Positions 1 through 5,948 of a DNA stretch of 17,609 nt are shown here, in pieces. The notes under the pieces were generated by a model. That model searched no databases. It was not told the origin of the DNA and was given only the letters and a program-made list of their open reading frames with translations. How positions within the stretch are numbered: the first letter of the stretch is position 1; each line of letters starts with the position of its first letter. This DNA comes from Oscillospiraceae bacterium (lineage in GTDB: Bacteria > Bacillota > Clostridia > Oscillospirales > Oscillospiraceae), in contig CADCLH010000012.1 of the NCBI GenBank assembly GCA_902802215.1, positions 1 through 17,609 on the forward strand, read 5' to 3'. The position numbers and the translations under genes are program-made.

Positions 1-8
1 AATTCCAT
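1..8 (-). CDS. Start of a leftward gene cut by the window edge (only the first codons visible)
   Basis: On the minus strand an ATG lies at 8-6, preceded eight bases upstream by the purine-rich site GAGGTGG (complement of 17-23) and, further upstream, by an extended -10 promoter at 39-44. Only ATG GAA and two more bases are inside the window, so the product cannot be named. The compact promoter, RBS and ATG arrangement is typical of an insertion-sequence transposase gene just inside an element end, but this is inference. It could also be an ordinary gene, or chance. Confidence 0.35.
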
Positions 9-38
9 TTCGCGCACCACCTCTAATTGGATGGCTAT

Positions 39-47
39 ATTATACCA
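39..47 (-). promoter_or_regulatory. Extended -10 promoter reading leftward
   Basis: The minus strand reads TGGTATAAT (complement of 47-39), a perfect TATAAT with the TG motif of an extended -10. The -35 region, around 62-67, is poor. The predicted transcript start is near 32, giving a leader of about 25 nt before the RBS and the ATG at 8. The promoter lies inside the last codons of the GLUG open reading frame, which suggests that those codons are not original to that gene. Confidence 0.55.
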
Positions 48-819
48 GTTTTAATCCATACGGGGAAGATTTAGCCTCACTTTTGACACAATCTCCCCCG
101 ACGACCCCGCCGATGTTGCTGATGTTCAGAAAGTCGTCCTGGCTGACGGCGGAGAGATCAAAGCGGAACTCTCCCGCCGGGGTGACGGGAACGGTGTTGA
201 CGGCGCCGCTGTTCAAGCACTCCGCAAGGACGCCCTCGTTCTTCCCGGCGACGCCGCCGACCTGATGCTCGCCGGTGACGCTCCCGCGGAAGCTGCATCC
301 GGAGACGCGCCCTGTCGCGGTGTTGCGGCCAACGACGCCGCCCACGTCCGCGATGCCGGAGACCTCGCCCGAAAAGCTGCATGCGACGAGGCTGCCCGCG
401 TGCTCGCCGACCAGACCGCCCACGCCCTCCTGTGTTCCGGCTGGGTCTACCACGCCCTCGGCGTTGAGATCATAGATCGCGCTCGTCGGTCCCGTGCGGC
501 GGAACAGCCCCATGCGCGAGCCCGCCCGCGTCACGCTCAGGCCGCTGACCGTATGGCCGTTGCCCTTCAGCGTCCCGGCGAAATAGGCGATGGGCTCAAA
601 GCCTGTCCCGGCCAGATCGACGTCGCAGGCAAGTTCGAACACGCGGCCGAGGGAGTAGCCCTCCTCGCAGCAGGCCTCCGCGAAGGCAAGAAAGGCTTCC
701 CGGGAATCGAGCACGATGGGCGCCTCCTCCCCGGCCGGCTCCTCCGCGAAGGCGCGGAGAGGCAGCGCCGCGGCCAGCAGGAGCAGCAGCGCGAGCGTCA
801 GCGAGAGCCTGCGTCTCAT
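40..819 (-). CDS. Secreted GLUG-repeat protein, probably truncated at its C-terminus
   Basis: This 259-residue protein starts with a clear signal peptide: an Arg-rich n-region, a Leu/Ala core and a likely cleavage site after AFA near residue 25. The body holds successive GLUG-type repeats (VGGLVGEHAG, VGGVVGRNTA, VGGVAGKNEG, IGGVVGG). These form beta-rich surface or adhesin-like domains in many gut Firmicutes and are usually present in longer arrays. The ATG overlaps the stop of the upstream MMPL gene by four bases (ATGA), and GGAGGTG sits seven bases before it, so the two are translationally coupled. After the last IGGVVGG the frame continues into about 15 residues with no repeat character, encoded by AT-richer DNA containing a promoter on the same strand. 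I infer that the original gene was longer and was cut by an insertion. No function beyond secretion or surface exposure can be stated. Confidence 0.75.
   Translation of the reverse strand: MRRRLSLTLALLLLLAAALPLRAFAEEPAGEEAPIVLDSREAFLAFAEACCEEGYSLGRVFELACDVDLAGTGFEPIAYFAGTLKGNGHTVSGLSVTRAGSRMGLFRRTGPTSAIYDLNAEGVVDPAGTQEGVGGLVGEHAGSLVACSFSGEVSGIADVGGVVGRNTATGRVSGCSFRGSVTGEHQVGGVAGKNEGVLAECLNSGAVNTVPVTPAGEFRFDLSAVSQDDFLNISNIGGVVGGDCVKSEAKSSPYGLKLV
61..100. repeat. 11-bp inverted repeat at the GLUG break point
   Basis: Bases 61-71 (CGGGGAAGATT) pair with 90-100 (AATCTCCCCCG) along all 11 positions if one G-U pair is allowed, around an 18-base loop. The right arm straddles the point where GLUG-type coding ends and the different sequence begins. 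It may be part of a terminal structure of an inserted element, or a coincidence at the junction. Confidence 0.5.
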
Positions 820-3113
820 TCCGTGTCACCTCCGCTCAGTTCCAGATGAAAGCGCGTTTTCTCCACCGCGCCGTCCAGCAGCACCAGAAGCTGCGGCAGC
901 ACGGTCATCACCAACAGGACGGAGATGGCCGCGCCGCGGCCGACGGCGAGGCCGATATGGTTGACATAGACGTCGCTGACCCGGTATGCGATCAGCAGTC
1001 CCGCGATGCTCATGATCGCGCCCGAGGTCAGCACCGTCGGGAAGCTCTGGTTGACGGCCTCGCGCATGGCCTCCTTCTTCGGCAGCGACGTCTTGAGCAC
1101 CTGAAAACGGTTCATCAGCACGATGGCATAGTCGATCGTCGCGCCCATCTGGATGGCCGAGACGATCATGCTCGTCACGAACGACGGCCTGTGCCCCAGC
1201 AGATACGGGAAGGAGAAGTTGATCCAGATGCTCCCCTGAATGACGAAAACCAGGATCGCCGAGCCCGCCACCGTCCGGAAGGTGAACAGCAGGATCGTGA
1301 ACACGAAGCCGATGGTCAGCAGGCTGATCAGTCTGGAGTCGCCGGTATAGGAGTCGTGCAGGTCGCGGGCGCTGGTCACGTCCCCGATCACGAGCACCTT
1401 TCCCCTGCCGTAATACTTCTCGGCCAGGGCGCGCAGGCGCTCGACCAGCGCGCTGCTCTCCTCCCCCTCCACCGGGACGTCCGCGGTGAAGACCATGCGG
1501 TTGTAATGCTCTCCCCGGAGCTGGTCGAGGCCCATCTGCAGCGTCGGGCGCAGCGCGTCCATCTCGCTCTGCCGCGCCTCATCGAGCGTCATGACCCCGC
1601 GGTCCGTCAGATCGAACAGGAACAGCAGCAGGTCCACCAGCGGGACCTCATAGGTCTCGGCCGCGTTGAAGATCGCCTGATACTCCTCGTTGCGCAGCCC
1701 GTACGCCTGAAACAGCAGGCGCGCCTGCTCGACCGGGATGTCCGTGAACTCGGCGAACATCCGGGGCGTAAAGGAGTCGGTGAGCACGTGGCCGTCCCCG
1801 ATCTCGATGTTGGCCAGACCCAGGGCCGTGCGGATCTCCGGAAGCCCGGCCGCCTCCTTCAGCAGCTCCTTCTCATACGGGAAGTTCTCCGCGGGGACCA
1901 GCAGGGCGATGTAGGTCGAGTGCGCGAAGGTGTCGGTGATCTTGTGCATGGCGGCGCGGTTTTCGTTGTAGACGAGCTCGGACACCGAACTGTCGTTGAA
2001 GGCGTAGGTAGTCATGCCCGACCAGCGGATCGCCAGCGGCAGCGCCAGCAGGAACAGCCACACGAAGCAGAAGCCGCTGCGCATGAGGAAGCCGCCCCAG
2101 GGACGGATATCGGGGATCAGGCTCCTGTGGGCGCTGCGGCGGATAGCCCGGGGGAAGAACATGATGAGCCCCGGCATCAGCAGGAACACCGTCAAAAGCG
2201 AGCAGACGATGCCCTTGGCCAGTACCGTGCCGAGGTCGCGCCCCAGCCGGAACTGCATCAGCATCAGCGCGACGAGTCCGGCCACGGTGGTCAGGCTGGA
2301 GGAGGAGATCTCGATGATGGACTTGGCCAGCGCGTCGACCAGCGCCTCCCGGTACGAGTCGTGGGTCAGCGCCTCGTCCTGATAGCGGTGCGAGAAGATG
2401 ATGGCGTAGTCGATCGCGAGCGCGAGCTGGAGGATGATCGCAATGGAGTTGGTAATGGTGGAGATCTCCCCGAGCCAGAAGTTCGTCCCCATGTTCAGCA
2501 GCGCCGCGAACACGAAGACGATGAAGAAGATGACGACCTCAAAATAGCTGCGGGAGGTAAACAGCAGGATCGCCACGATCACGGCGACGGCGATCAGGAT
2601 GACCCCCACCATCTCCCCCGCCAGCTGTTTGGAATAGCTCGACAGGTCCATCGAATAGGTATAGGTGTCGTAGGGCGCCAGAAGCTGGCCGATCCTCTCC
2701 TTCGCCTCCCGGACCGCCTCGTCCTCCTCGGTCCCGGAGAAGGAGATGGACAGCAGCGCCGAGGCGCTGGTATAGTGCGCGGGCGTATCGTCGAAGGCGA
2801 CCGAGATCACCCCGTCGAGCGCCTCGATCTCGTCGCGCAGGGCCGCGGCCCGCTCCCAGGTGACATTTGAGATCATCACGTCCTGGGAGGCGTAGGTGGT
2901 GAACTCCTCCTCCATGATCGTCAGACCGCGCCGCGTCTCCGTTTCCGGCGGCAGGAAGAAGGTCAGGTCGGAGTTGACCTTCACCCTTCCGACCGAGAAC
3001 GCGCAGTAGACCGCCGCTGCCAGAAACAGCAGCAGAATGACAAAGCGTCCGCGCACGATCGCCGCGGCGATCATACGCATCCGATCCGGTTTTGTCTCTG
3101 TCTTTCCGGGCAT
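816..3113 (-). CDS. MMPL/RND-superfamily membrane exporter
   Basis: The protein has 765 residues and the two-fold symmetric layout of the MMPL family: a membrane helix near 20-40, an extracellular domain (about 42-165), five or six helices (about 168-320), a helix near 347-363, a second extracellular domain (to about 593), and a final helix bundle (about 595-745). Each half carries the family hallmark at the end of a helix: IDYAII at 234-239 and ATIDYAIV at 658-665. These Asp residues lie in the proton-relay position of RND transporters. The family exports lipids or hydrophobic molecules; the substrate here is unknown. The ATG at 3113 is chosen because AAGGAG lies seven bases upstream and homology begins there, although the reading frame stays open much further upstream. 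A good promoter (3157-3184) sits just ahead. It forms an operon with the GLUG gene. Confidence 0.9.
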   Translation of the reverse strand: MPGKTETKPDRMRMIAAAIVRGRFVILLLFLAAAVYCAFSVGRVKVNSDLTFFLPPETETRRGLTIMEEEFTTYASQDVMISNVTWERAAALRDEIEALDGVISVAFDDTPAHYTSASALLSISFSGTEEDEAVREAKERIGQLLAPYDTYTYSMDLSSYSKQLAGEMVGVILIAVAVIVAILLFTSRSYFEVVIFFIVFVFAALLNMGTNFWLGEISTITNSIAIILQLALAIDYAIIFSHRYQDEALTHDSYREALVDALAKSIIEISSSSLTTVAGLVALMLMQFRLGRDLGTVLAKGIVCSLLTVFLLMPGLIMFFPRAIRRSAHRSLIPDIRPWGGFLMRSGFCFVWLFLLALPLAIRWSGMTTYAFNDSSVSELVYNENRAAMHKITDTFAHSTYIALLVPAENFPYEKELLKEAAGLPEIRTALGLANIEIGDGHVLTDSFTPRMFAEFTDIPVEQARLLFQAYGLRNEEYQAIFNAAETYEVPLVDLLLFLFDLTDRGVMTLDEARQSEMDALRPTLQMGLDQLRGEHYNRMVFTADVPVEGEESSALVERLRALAEKYYGRGKVLVIGDVTSARDLHDSYTGDSRLISLLTIGFVFTILLFTFRTVAGSAILVFVIQGSIWINFSFPYLLGHRPSFVTSMIVSAIQMGATIDYAIVLMNRFQVLKTSLPKKEAMREAVNQSFPTVLTSGAIMSIAGLLIAYRVSDVYVNHIGLAVGRGAAISVLLVMTVLPQLLVLLDGAVEKTRFHLELSGGDTE

Positions 3114-3156
3114 GGCGCGCTCCTTGAACCGTGTCGAAAAACGTGATGATACTATT

Positions 3157-3184
3157 ATTATACAATTCATCCTCTTTGCGTCAA
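3157..3184 (-). promoter_or_regulatory. Sigma-A type promoter of the MMPL-GLUG operon
   Basis: On the minus strand TTGACG (complement of 3184-3179) and TATAAT (complement of 3162-3157) are separated by 16 bases. The predicted start is about 40 bases before the MMPL ATG. It is divergent from the DUF937 gene. Confidence 0.75.
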
Positions 3185-3210
3185 GCACCACTTTTCCGAA
3201 AAAACTTTTC

Positions 3211-3239
3211 GTGCATTTTCCCCTGATATGTAGTATACT
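3211..3239 (+). promoter_or_regulatory. Possible promoter of the DUF937 gene
   Basis: TATACT at 3234-3239 is a good -10 element about 43 bases before the ATG at 3282. The -35 region around 3211-3216 is weak, so the assignment rests on the -10 and the position. Confidence 0.4.
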
Positions 3240-3281
3240 GTCGACACGGACAAACCCACTTCGACAATCAGGAGGTATCTT

Positions 3282-3917
3282 ATGAATCTTCTCGGTGTAA
3301 TCCTCAAGGCTCTGCTCGCCGACGGCGCGCTCAAGGCGCTGGCCGGCAAGACCGGGCTGAACGAGAAGCAGCTCAAGAAGCTGCTCCCGCTGGCGCTGCC
3401 CCTGCTGCTTAAGATGCTGACCCGCAACGCCTCCGACAAGGAGGGCGCGGTCTCCCTGCTCGGGGCGCTGACGCAGCACACCAGCAAGAAGACCATGCAG
3501 CAGCAGATCGCGGAGGCCGACACGGCCGACGGCGCGAAGATCATCGGCCACATTCTCGGCAAGGAGAAGGACGCGAGCCTGCTCACCCTCTCCAACCAGA
3601 GCGGCCTGAGCCAGCAGCAGGTCTCCTCGGTGCTCAGCGGCATTGCCCCGGCGCTGCTCAGCGTCCTGTCCGCGGCCTCCGGCAGCGCGGCCGGCAAGGT
3701 CGACCTCAGCGACGGGCTCGATCTGAGCGACATCGTGGCCATGCTCGGCGGCGCGAAGCCCGGGCCCGTCTCCGCCAAGCCCCAGAGCGGCGGTCTGCTG
3801 GGTGCGCTGCTTGGCAAGAAGAAAAAGCAGGCGAAGAAAAAGCAGGAGCAGAAGGCGGAGCAGGACGCCGCGCTCAACGGCGCAACGCTGCTCTCGCTGC
3901 TGCTCGCCAACCGCTGA
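3282..3917 (+). CDS. DUF937 family protein
   Basis: This is a 211-residue protein of unknown function. Residues 1-60 form a Leu/Ala/Lys-rich helical segment with the DUF937 pattern (LLPLALPLLLKMLTRNA near 34-50). Residues 65-135 hold the second part, with IIGHILG at 87-93 and the LSQQQVSSVLSGIAPALLS segment near 109-127 that is characteristic of these proteins. The C-terminus is a low-complexity linker, a very basic run of Lys and Gln (about 179-192) and a hydrophobic end (LLSLLLANR). AGGAGGT lies seven bases before the ATG. No signal peptide or convincing transmembrane helix is apparent. It is transcribed alone and divergently from the MMPL operon. The family call is by sequence pattern; no biochemical role is known to me. 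Confidence 0.75.
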   Translation: MNLLGVILKALLADGALKALAGKTGLNEKQLKKLLPLALPLLLKMLTRNASDKEGAVSLLGALTQHTSKKTMQQQIAEADTADGAKIIGHILGKEKDASLLTLSNQSGLSQQQVSSVLSGIAPALLSVLSAASGSAAGKVDLSDGLDLSDIVAMLGGAKPGPVSAKPQSGGLLGALLGKKKKQAKKKQEQKAEQDAALNGATLLSLLLANR

Positions 3918-3935
3918 ACCCTCTGCGCACGGCGA

Positions 3936-3971
3936 AAAGGCCGCGGACGTATCATACGCCCGCGGCCCTTT
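3936..3971 (+). terminator. Intrinsic terminator after the DUF937 gene
   Basis: GGCCGCGG at 3939-3946 pairs perfectly with CCGCGGCC at 3960-3967, with further CGT/ACG pairing inside the loop. AAA precedes the stem and a short CTTT tract follows it. The hairpin starts about 20 bases after the stop codon. Confidence 0.65.
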
Positions 3972-3995
3972 CGTTTCGCTCCGGGATATGCAAAA

Positions 3996-4021
3996 GGACG
4001 GGCCGCATGCGCAGCCCGTCC
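3996..4021. repeat. Second strong hairpin between the DUF937 gene and bofA
   Basis: GGACGGGC (3996-4003) pairs with GCCCGTCC (4014-4021) across a ten-base loop that itself contains GCATGC. AAAA on the left becomes a TTTT tail on the minus strand, so it is more terminator-like leftward than rightward. It may be a back-up terminator. Confidence 0.5.
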
Positions 4022-4063
4022 CCGCGGGGGATATTTTCTTTTTCCGGAAAACTCTCCCTCCGC

Positions 4064-4092
4064 TTGACAATTTCCCGGTTTCGTTGTATCCA
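4064..4092 (+). promoter_or_regulatory. Promoter candidate for bofA
   Basis: A perfect TTGACA (4064-4069) is followed after 17 bases by TATCCA (4087-4092), a mediocre -10. This would leave a leader of about 105 bases before the bofA ATG. A ten-base palindrome, GAACATGTTC, lies at 4105-4114, close to the predicted start. I could not find a clear sporulation-sigma consensus, so the sigma factor is open. Confidence 0.5.
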
Positions 4093-4205
4093 TATATCCA
4101 TACGGAACATGTTCGGACTGTCTCTGTCTCGTCCGCCGGAAATCTGTCCGCTCTTAGTTTCTCCGCTGCGGGAACGAATAAACAGGCAAGTATTGGGAGG
4201 GAATC

Positions 4206-4472
4206 ATGGACGTCATCACAAACATTCTTCTGCTCGCCGGCGTGATTGTCGCGCTCTATGTGCTGATCAAGATTCTGGCCGCGCCGATCAAGCTCATCTT
4301 CAAGCTGCTGATCAATGCGGTGCTGGGCTTTCTGCTGCTGTTCCTCGCGAACTTCGTCGGCGGCTTTTTCAATTTTTCCATCCCCGTCAATCTGGTCACC
4401 TGTCTGATCTCCGGGGTTTTCGGCATCCCCGGCGTCATCTTTCTTGTGATCGTGATGCTCTTTTTCTTCTGA
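4206..4472 (+). CDS. bofA: BofA family protein (pro-sigma-K processing inhibitor homologue)
   Basis: In Bacillus, BofA is a small integral membrane protein of the mother-cell outer forespore membrane. It inhibits the SpoIVFB protease and so delays pro-sigma-K processing. This 88-residue homologue has the usual length (Bacillus BofA is about 87). It is almost entirely hydrophobic, with helices near 5-25, 30-55 and 68-88. The conserved C-terminal block runs from 61 to 78, NLVTCLISGVFGIPGVIF, closely matching the Bacillus NLVTxxISGxxGIPG pattern. GGGAGG lies five bases before the ATG. It appears to be a single-gene unit between two terminators. Its presence argues for a spore-forming lineage, though BofA homologues also occur where the sigma-K pathway differs. 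The family call is confident; the exact role here is inferred. Confidence 0.85.
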   Translation: MDVITNILLLAGVIVALYVLIKILAAPIKLIFKLLINAVLGFLLLFLANFVGGFFNFSIPVNLVTCLISGVFGIPGVIFLVIVMLFFF

Positions 4473-4485
4473 GCCCATGAAAGAC

Positions 4486-4529
4486 GACGGCCCTGCTCCT
4501 TCTTCGGAGCGGGGCCGTCATTTTCTTTT
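4486..4529. terminator. Bidirectional terminator between bofA and the gltS-like gene
   Basis: Bases 4486-4499 (GACGGCCCTGCTCC) pair with 4506-4519 (GGAGCGGGGCCGTC), with one mismatch, around a TTCTTC loop. On the plus strand ATTTTCTTTTT follows. On the minus strand a weaker T-rich tail follows. It serves two convergent genes. Confidence 0.85.
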
Positions 4530-5909
4530 TCAGTTCTTTTTCTTCTTTTCAAAGCTGACGCGGTGCAGAACCAGCAGGAGCACCGCGAGGTAGGCGGCGG
4601 CGATGAGCATCACGACCCCGGTCATCAGGTCGGATTTGGCCGCGAGGCTCACCAGCACCAGCACGGGCGCGCCGAGGATGATGCCGACGCTGCTGCCGCT
4701 GACGAGGTTGTTGGCGGCGGGCGTGCGCAGATCGCTGTCGATCTCGCGCAGCAGCAGGATGCCGGAGGAGATGGTGCCGGTCATCATGCCGTACATGGAG
4801 ATCAGGCCCTCATAGAAGTAGTCGGGGTAGGCCCACTTGCAGACCTTTTTGAGGAAGAGCCAGGTGATCACGCCGCCCGCGACCGCGATCAGCACGAAGG
4901 GCAGCCAGAGGCCGCTGAGGTCCTCGATGTTGATGGAGGAGATGCCGGCGACGATCATGATATCGAAGAAGAAGCCGGAGATGCGGTTGAGCAGGTAGTT
5001 GTTCTGATACTGCCGCACGATGATCCCGGCCCTGCGCCCCTTTTCGAGCAGAGCGCGCAGCAGGATCGCAATGGCGGAGCCGATGATGAAGTTGAAGCCC
5101 CACAGCAGGGTGTTGAGGGTCTTGCCCAGCCCCTCGGAGATCGCGGACAGGCCGGAGGTCAGCCCCCAGGTGGCGAAGAAGGTGACGGCATAGGTCACCA
5201 GCACCATCGCCAGCTGCACCGACAGGCGGTCGATGGAGTCGGACACGGGCAGCTCGTTTTTGGCCTGGAAGAAGTCCACCTCGAGATGGTCGTCGTTCTC
5301 CTTCTTTTTCCCGCTGACGCTGCCGCGCTTTGCCAGAACGTTGAGCAGGATGACGCCGACGATGCAGGCGCAGAGGTACCCGGCCGCGGCGATGGCGAGG
5401 CCGAAGCTGCGTCCGCCCGCGAAGCCGAGATTCTGGTAGCTGGTGCCGACATTGTTCGCCTGGCCGGGGCCCTGGCCGTAGCCCATGGGCAGCAGGATGC
5501 CGGCGGCCTTGAACAGGCCGGGCATCAGCGTGAAGCCCAGCAGCATGCTGATGGCAAGGCCCGTGAGCGCCTGCACCATATAGGTGCTGACGATGATCGC
5601 GCCGGATTTGAGTGCCGCCCGATCCTTGCGGTTGGCGGTCTTGTCGGGCACGCGCAGGCTCATGGCGATGAAGCCGAGGGCGATGCCGTGGTAGACAAGG
5701 ATCTCCATGATCTCCGCGTCGATGTGCACGATCCCGGCATACTTGAGGATCAGGAGCAGGAAGCCCGCCATGACGGCGACGGGCATCATGGCCTGCCGGA
5801 TCGCGCGGACCTTGGTCCGCAGGGCGTTGGCCGCCAGGATGGCCCCGGCGATCAGACCGAGCTGAATGATGATGTTCCAAAGGGATGCGTTTGCTGCTGA
5901 GTAGTCCAT
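4530..5909 (-). CDS. gltS: Sodium:glutamate symporter family protein (GltS/ESS-like)
   Basis: This is a 459-residue polytopic membrane protein with about 11-12 hydrophobic segments in two halves. They are joined by a charged cytoplasmic-type stretch (about 195-228, containing SGKKKENDDHLEVDFFQAK). The first half carries GYGQGPGQA at 143-151, followed by GTSYQNLGFAGGRSFGLAIA, in the position of the Gly-rich re-entrant motif of GltS. The second half has a matching YGMMTGTISSGILLLREID segment. The family imports glutamate with sodium; E. coli GltS is about 400 residues, so this is a longer clostridial variant. The precise substrate is uncertain because the usual GHGTAAA-type motif is altered. 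The ATG at 5909 has GGAG nine bases upstream. It lies 39 bases after the acyltransferase stop, with a small hairpin (5927-5941) between, so it may be the last gene of the rsmI operon or have its own promoter. Confidence 0.75.
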   Translation of the reverse strand: MDYSAANASLWNIIIQLGLIAGAILAANALRTKVRAIRQAMMPVAVMAGFLLLILKYAGIVHIDAEIMEILVYHGIALGFIAMSLRVPDKTANRKDRAALKSGAIIVSTYMVQALTGLAISMLLGFTLMPGLFKAAGILLPMGYGQGPGQANNVGTSYQNLGFAGGRSFGLAIAAAGYLCACIVGVILLNVLAKRGSVSGKKKENDDHLEVDFFQAKNELPVSDSIDRLSVQLAMVLVTYAVTFFATWGLTSGLSAISEGLGKTLNTLLWGFNFIIGSAIAILLRALLEKGRRAGIIVRQYQNNYLLNRISGFFFDIMIVAGISSINIEDLSGLWLPFVLIAVAGGVITWLFLKKVCKWAYPDYFYEGLISMYGMMTGTISSGILLLREIDSDLRTPAANNLVSGSSVGIILGAPVLVLVSLAAKSDLMTGVVMLIAAAYLAVLLLVLHRVSFEKKKKN

Positions 5910-5948
5910 GGTTTCGTCTCCGTTCTGCCGCTTTGAGCGGCGCTTGTA

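Larger units (their letters stand above)
1..98 (-). mobile_element. Candidate insertion-sequence end interrupting the GLUG gene
   Basis: Left of about position 98 the sequence becomes AT-richer and non-repetitive. On the minus strand it begins GAGATTGTGTCAAAAGTG, which resembles the TTGTGT-containing terminal inverted repeats of IS256 (mutator) family elements as I remember them. A promoter, RBS and ATG follow within 90 bases. The transposase body, the other terminal repeat and any target duplication are outside the window, so the identity is unproven. An assembly junction or a non-mobile rearrangement would look similar. Confidence 0.35.

Noticed and set aside
846..2870. Very long plus-strand open frame opposite the MMPL gene
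   Set aside because: It is a GC-driven shadow: its translation is Gln/Arg/His/Asp-rich without domains, while the minus strand has clear MMPL motifs, RBS and promoter.
4105..4114. LexA (SOS) box upstream of bofA
   Set aside because: The spacing between GAAC and GTTC is two bases rather than the four of the Firmicute LexA site.
3114..4478. Upstream extension of the MMPL reading frame
   Set aside because: The frame happens to stay open, but it runs antisense through the DUF937 and bofA genes and lies before the MMPL promoter and RBS. The ATG at 3113 fits the family start.
4563..5900. Plus-strand open frame opposite the gltS-like gene
   Set aside because: The translation is His/Asp/Gly/Gln-rich low complexity, the mirror of hydrophobic codons in the real gene. 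No RBS.
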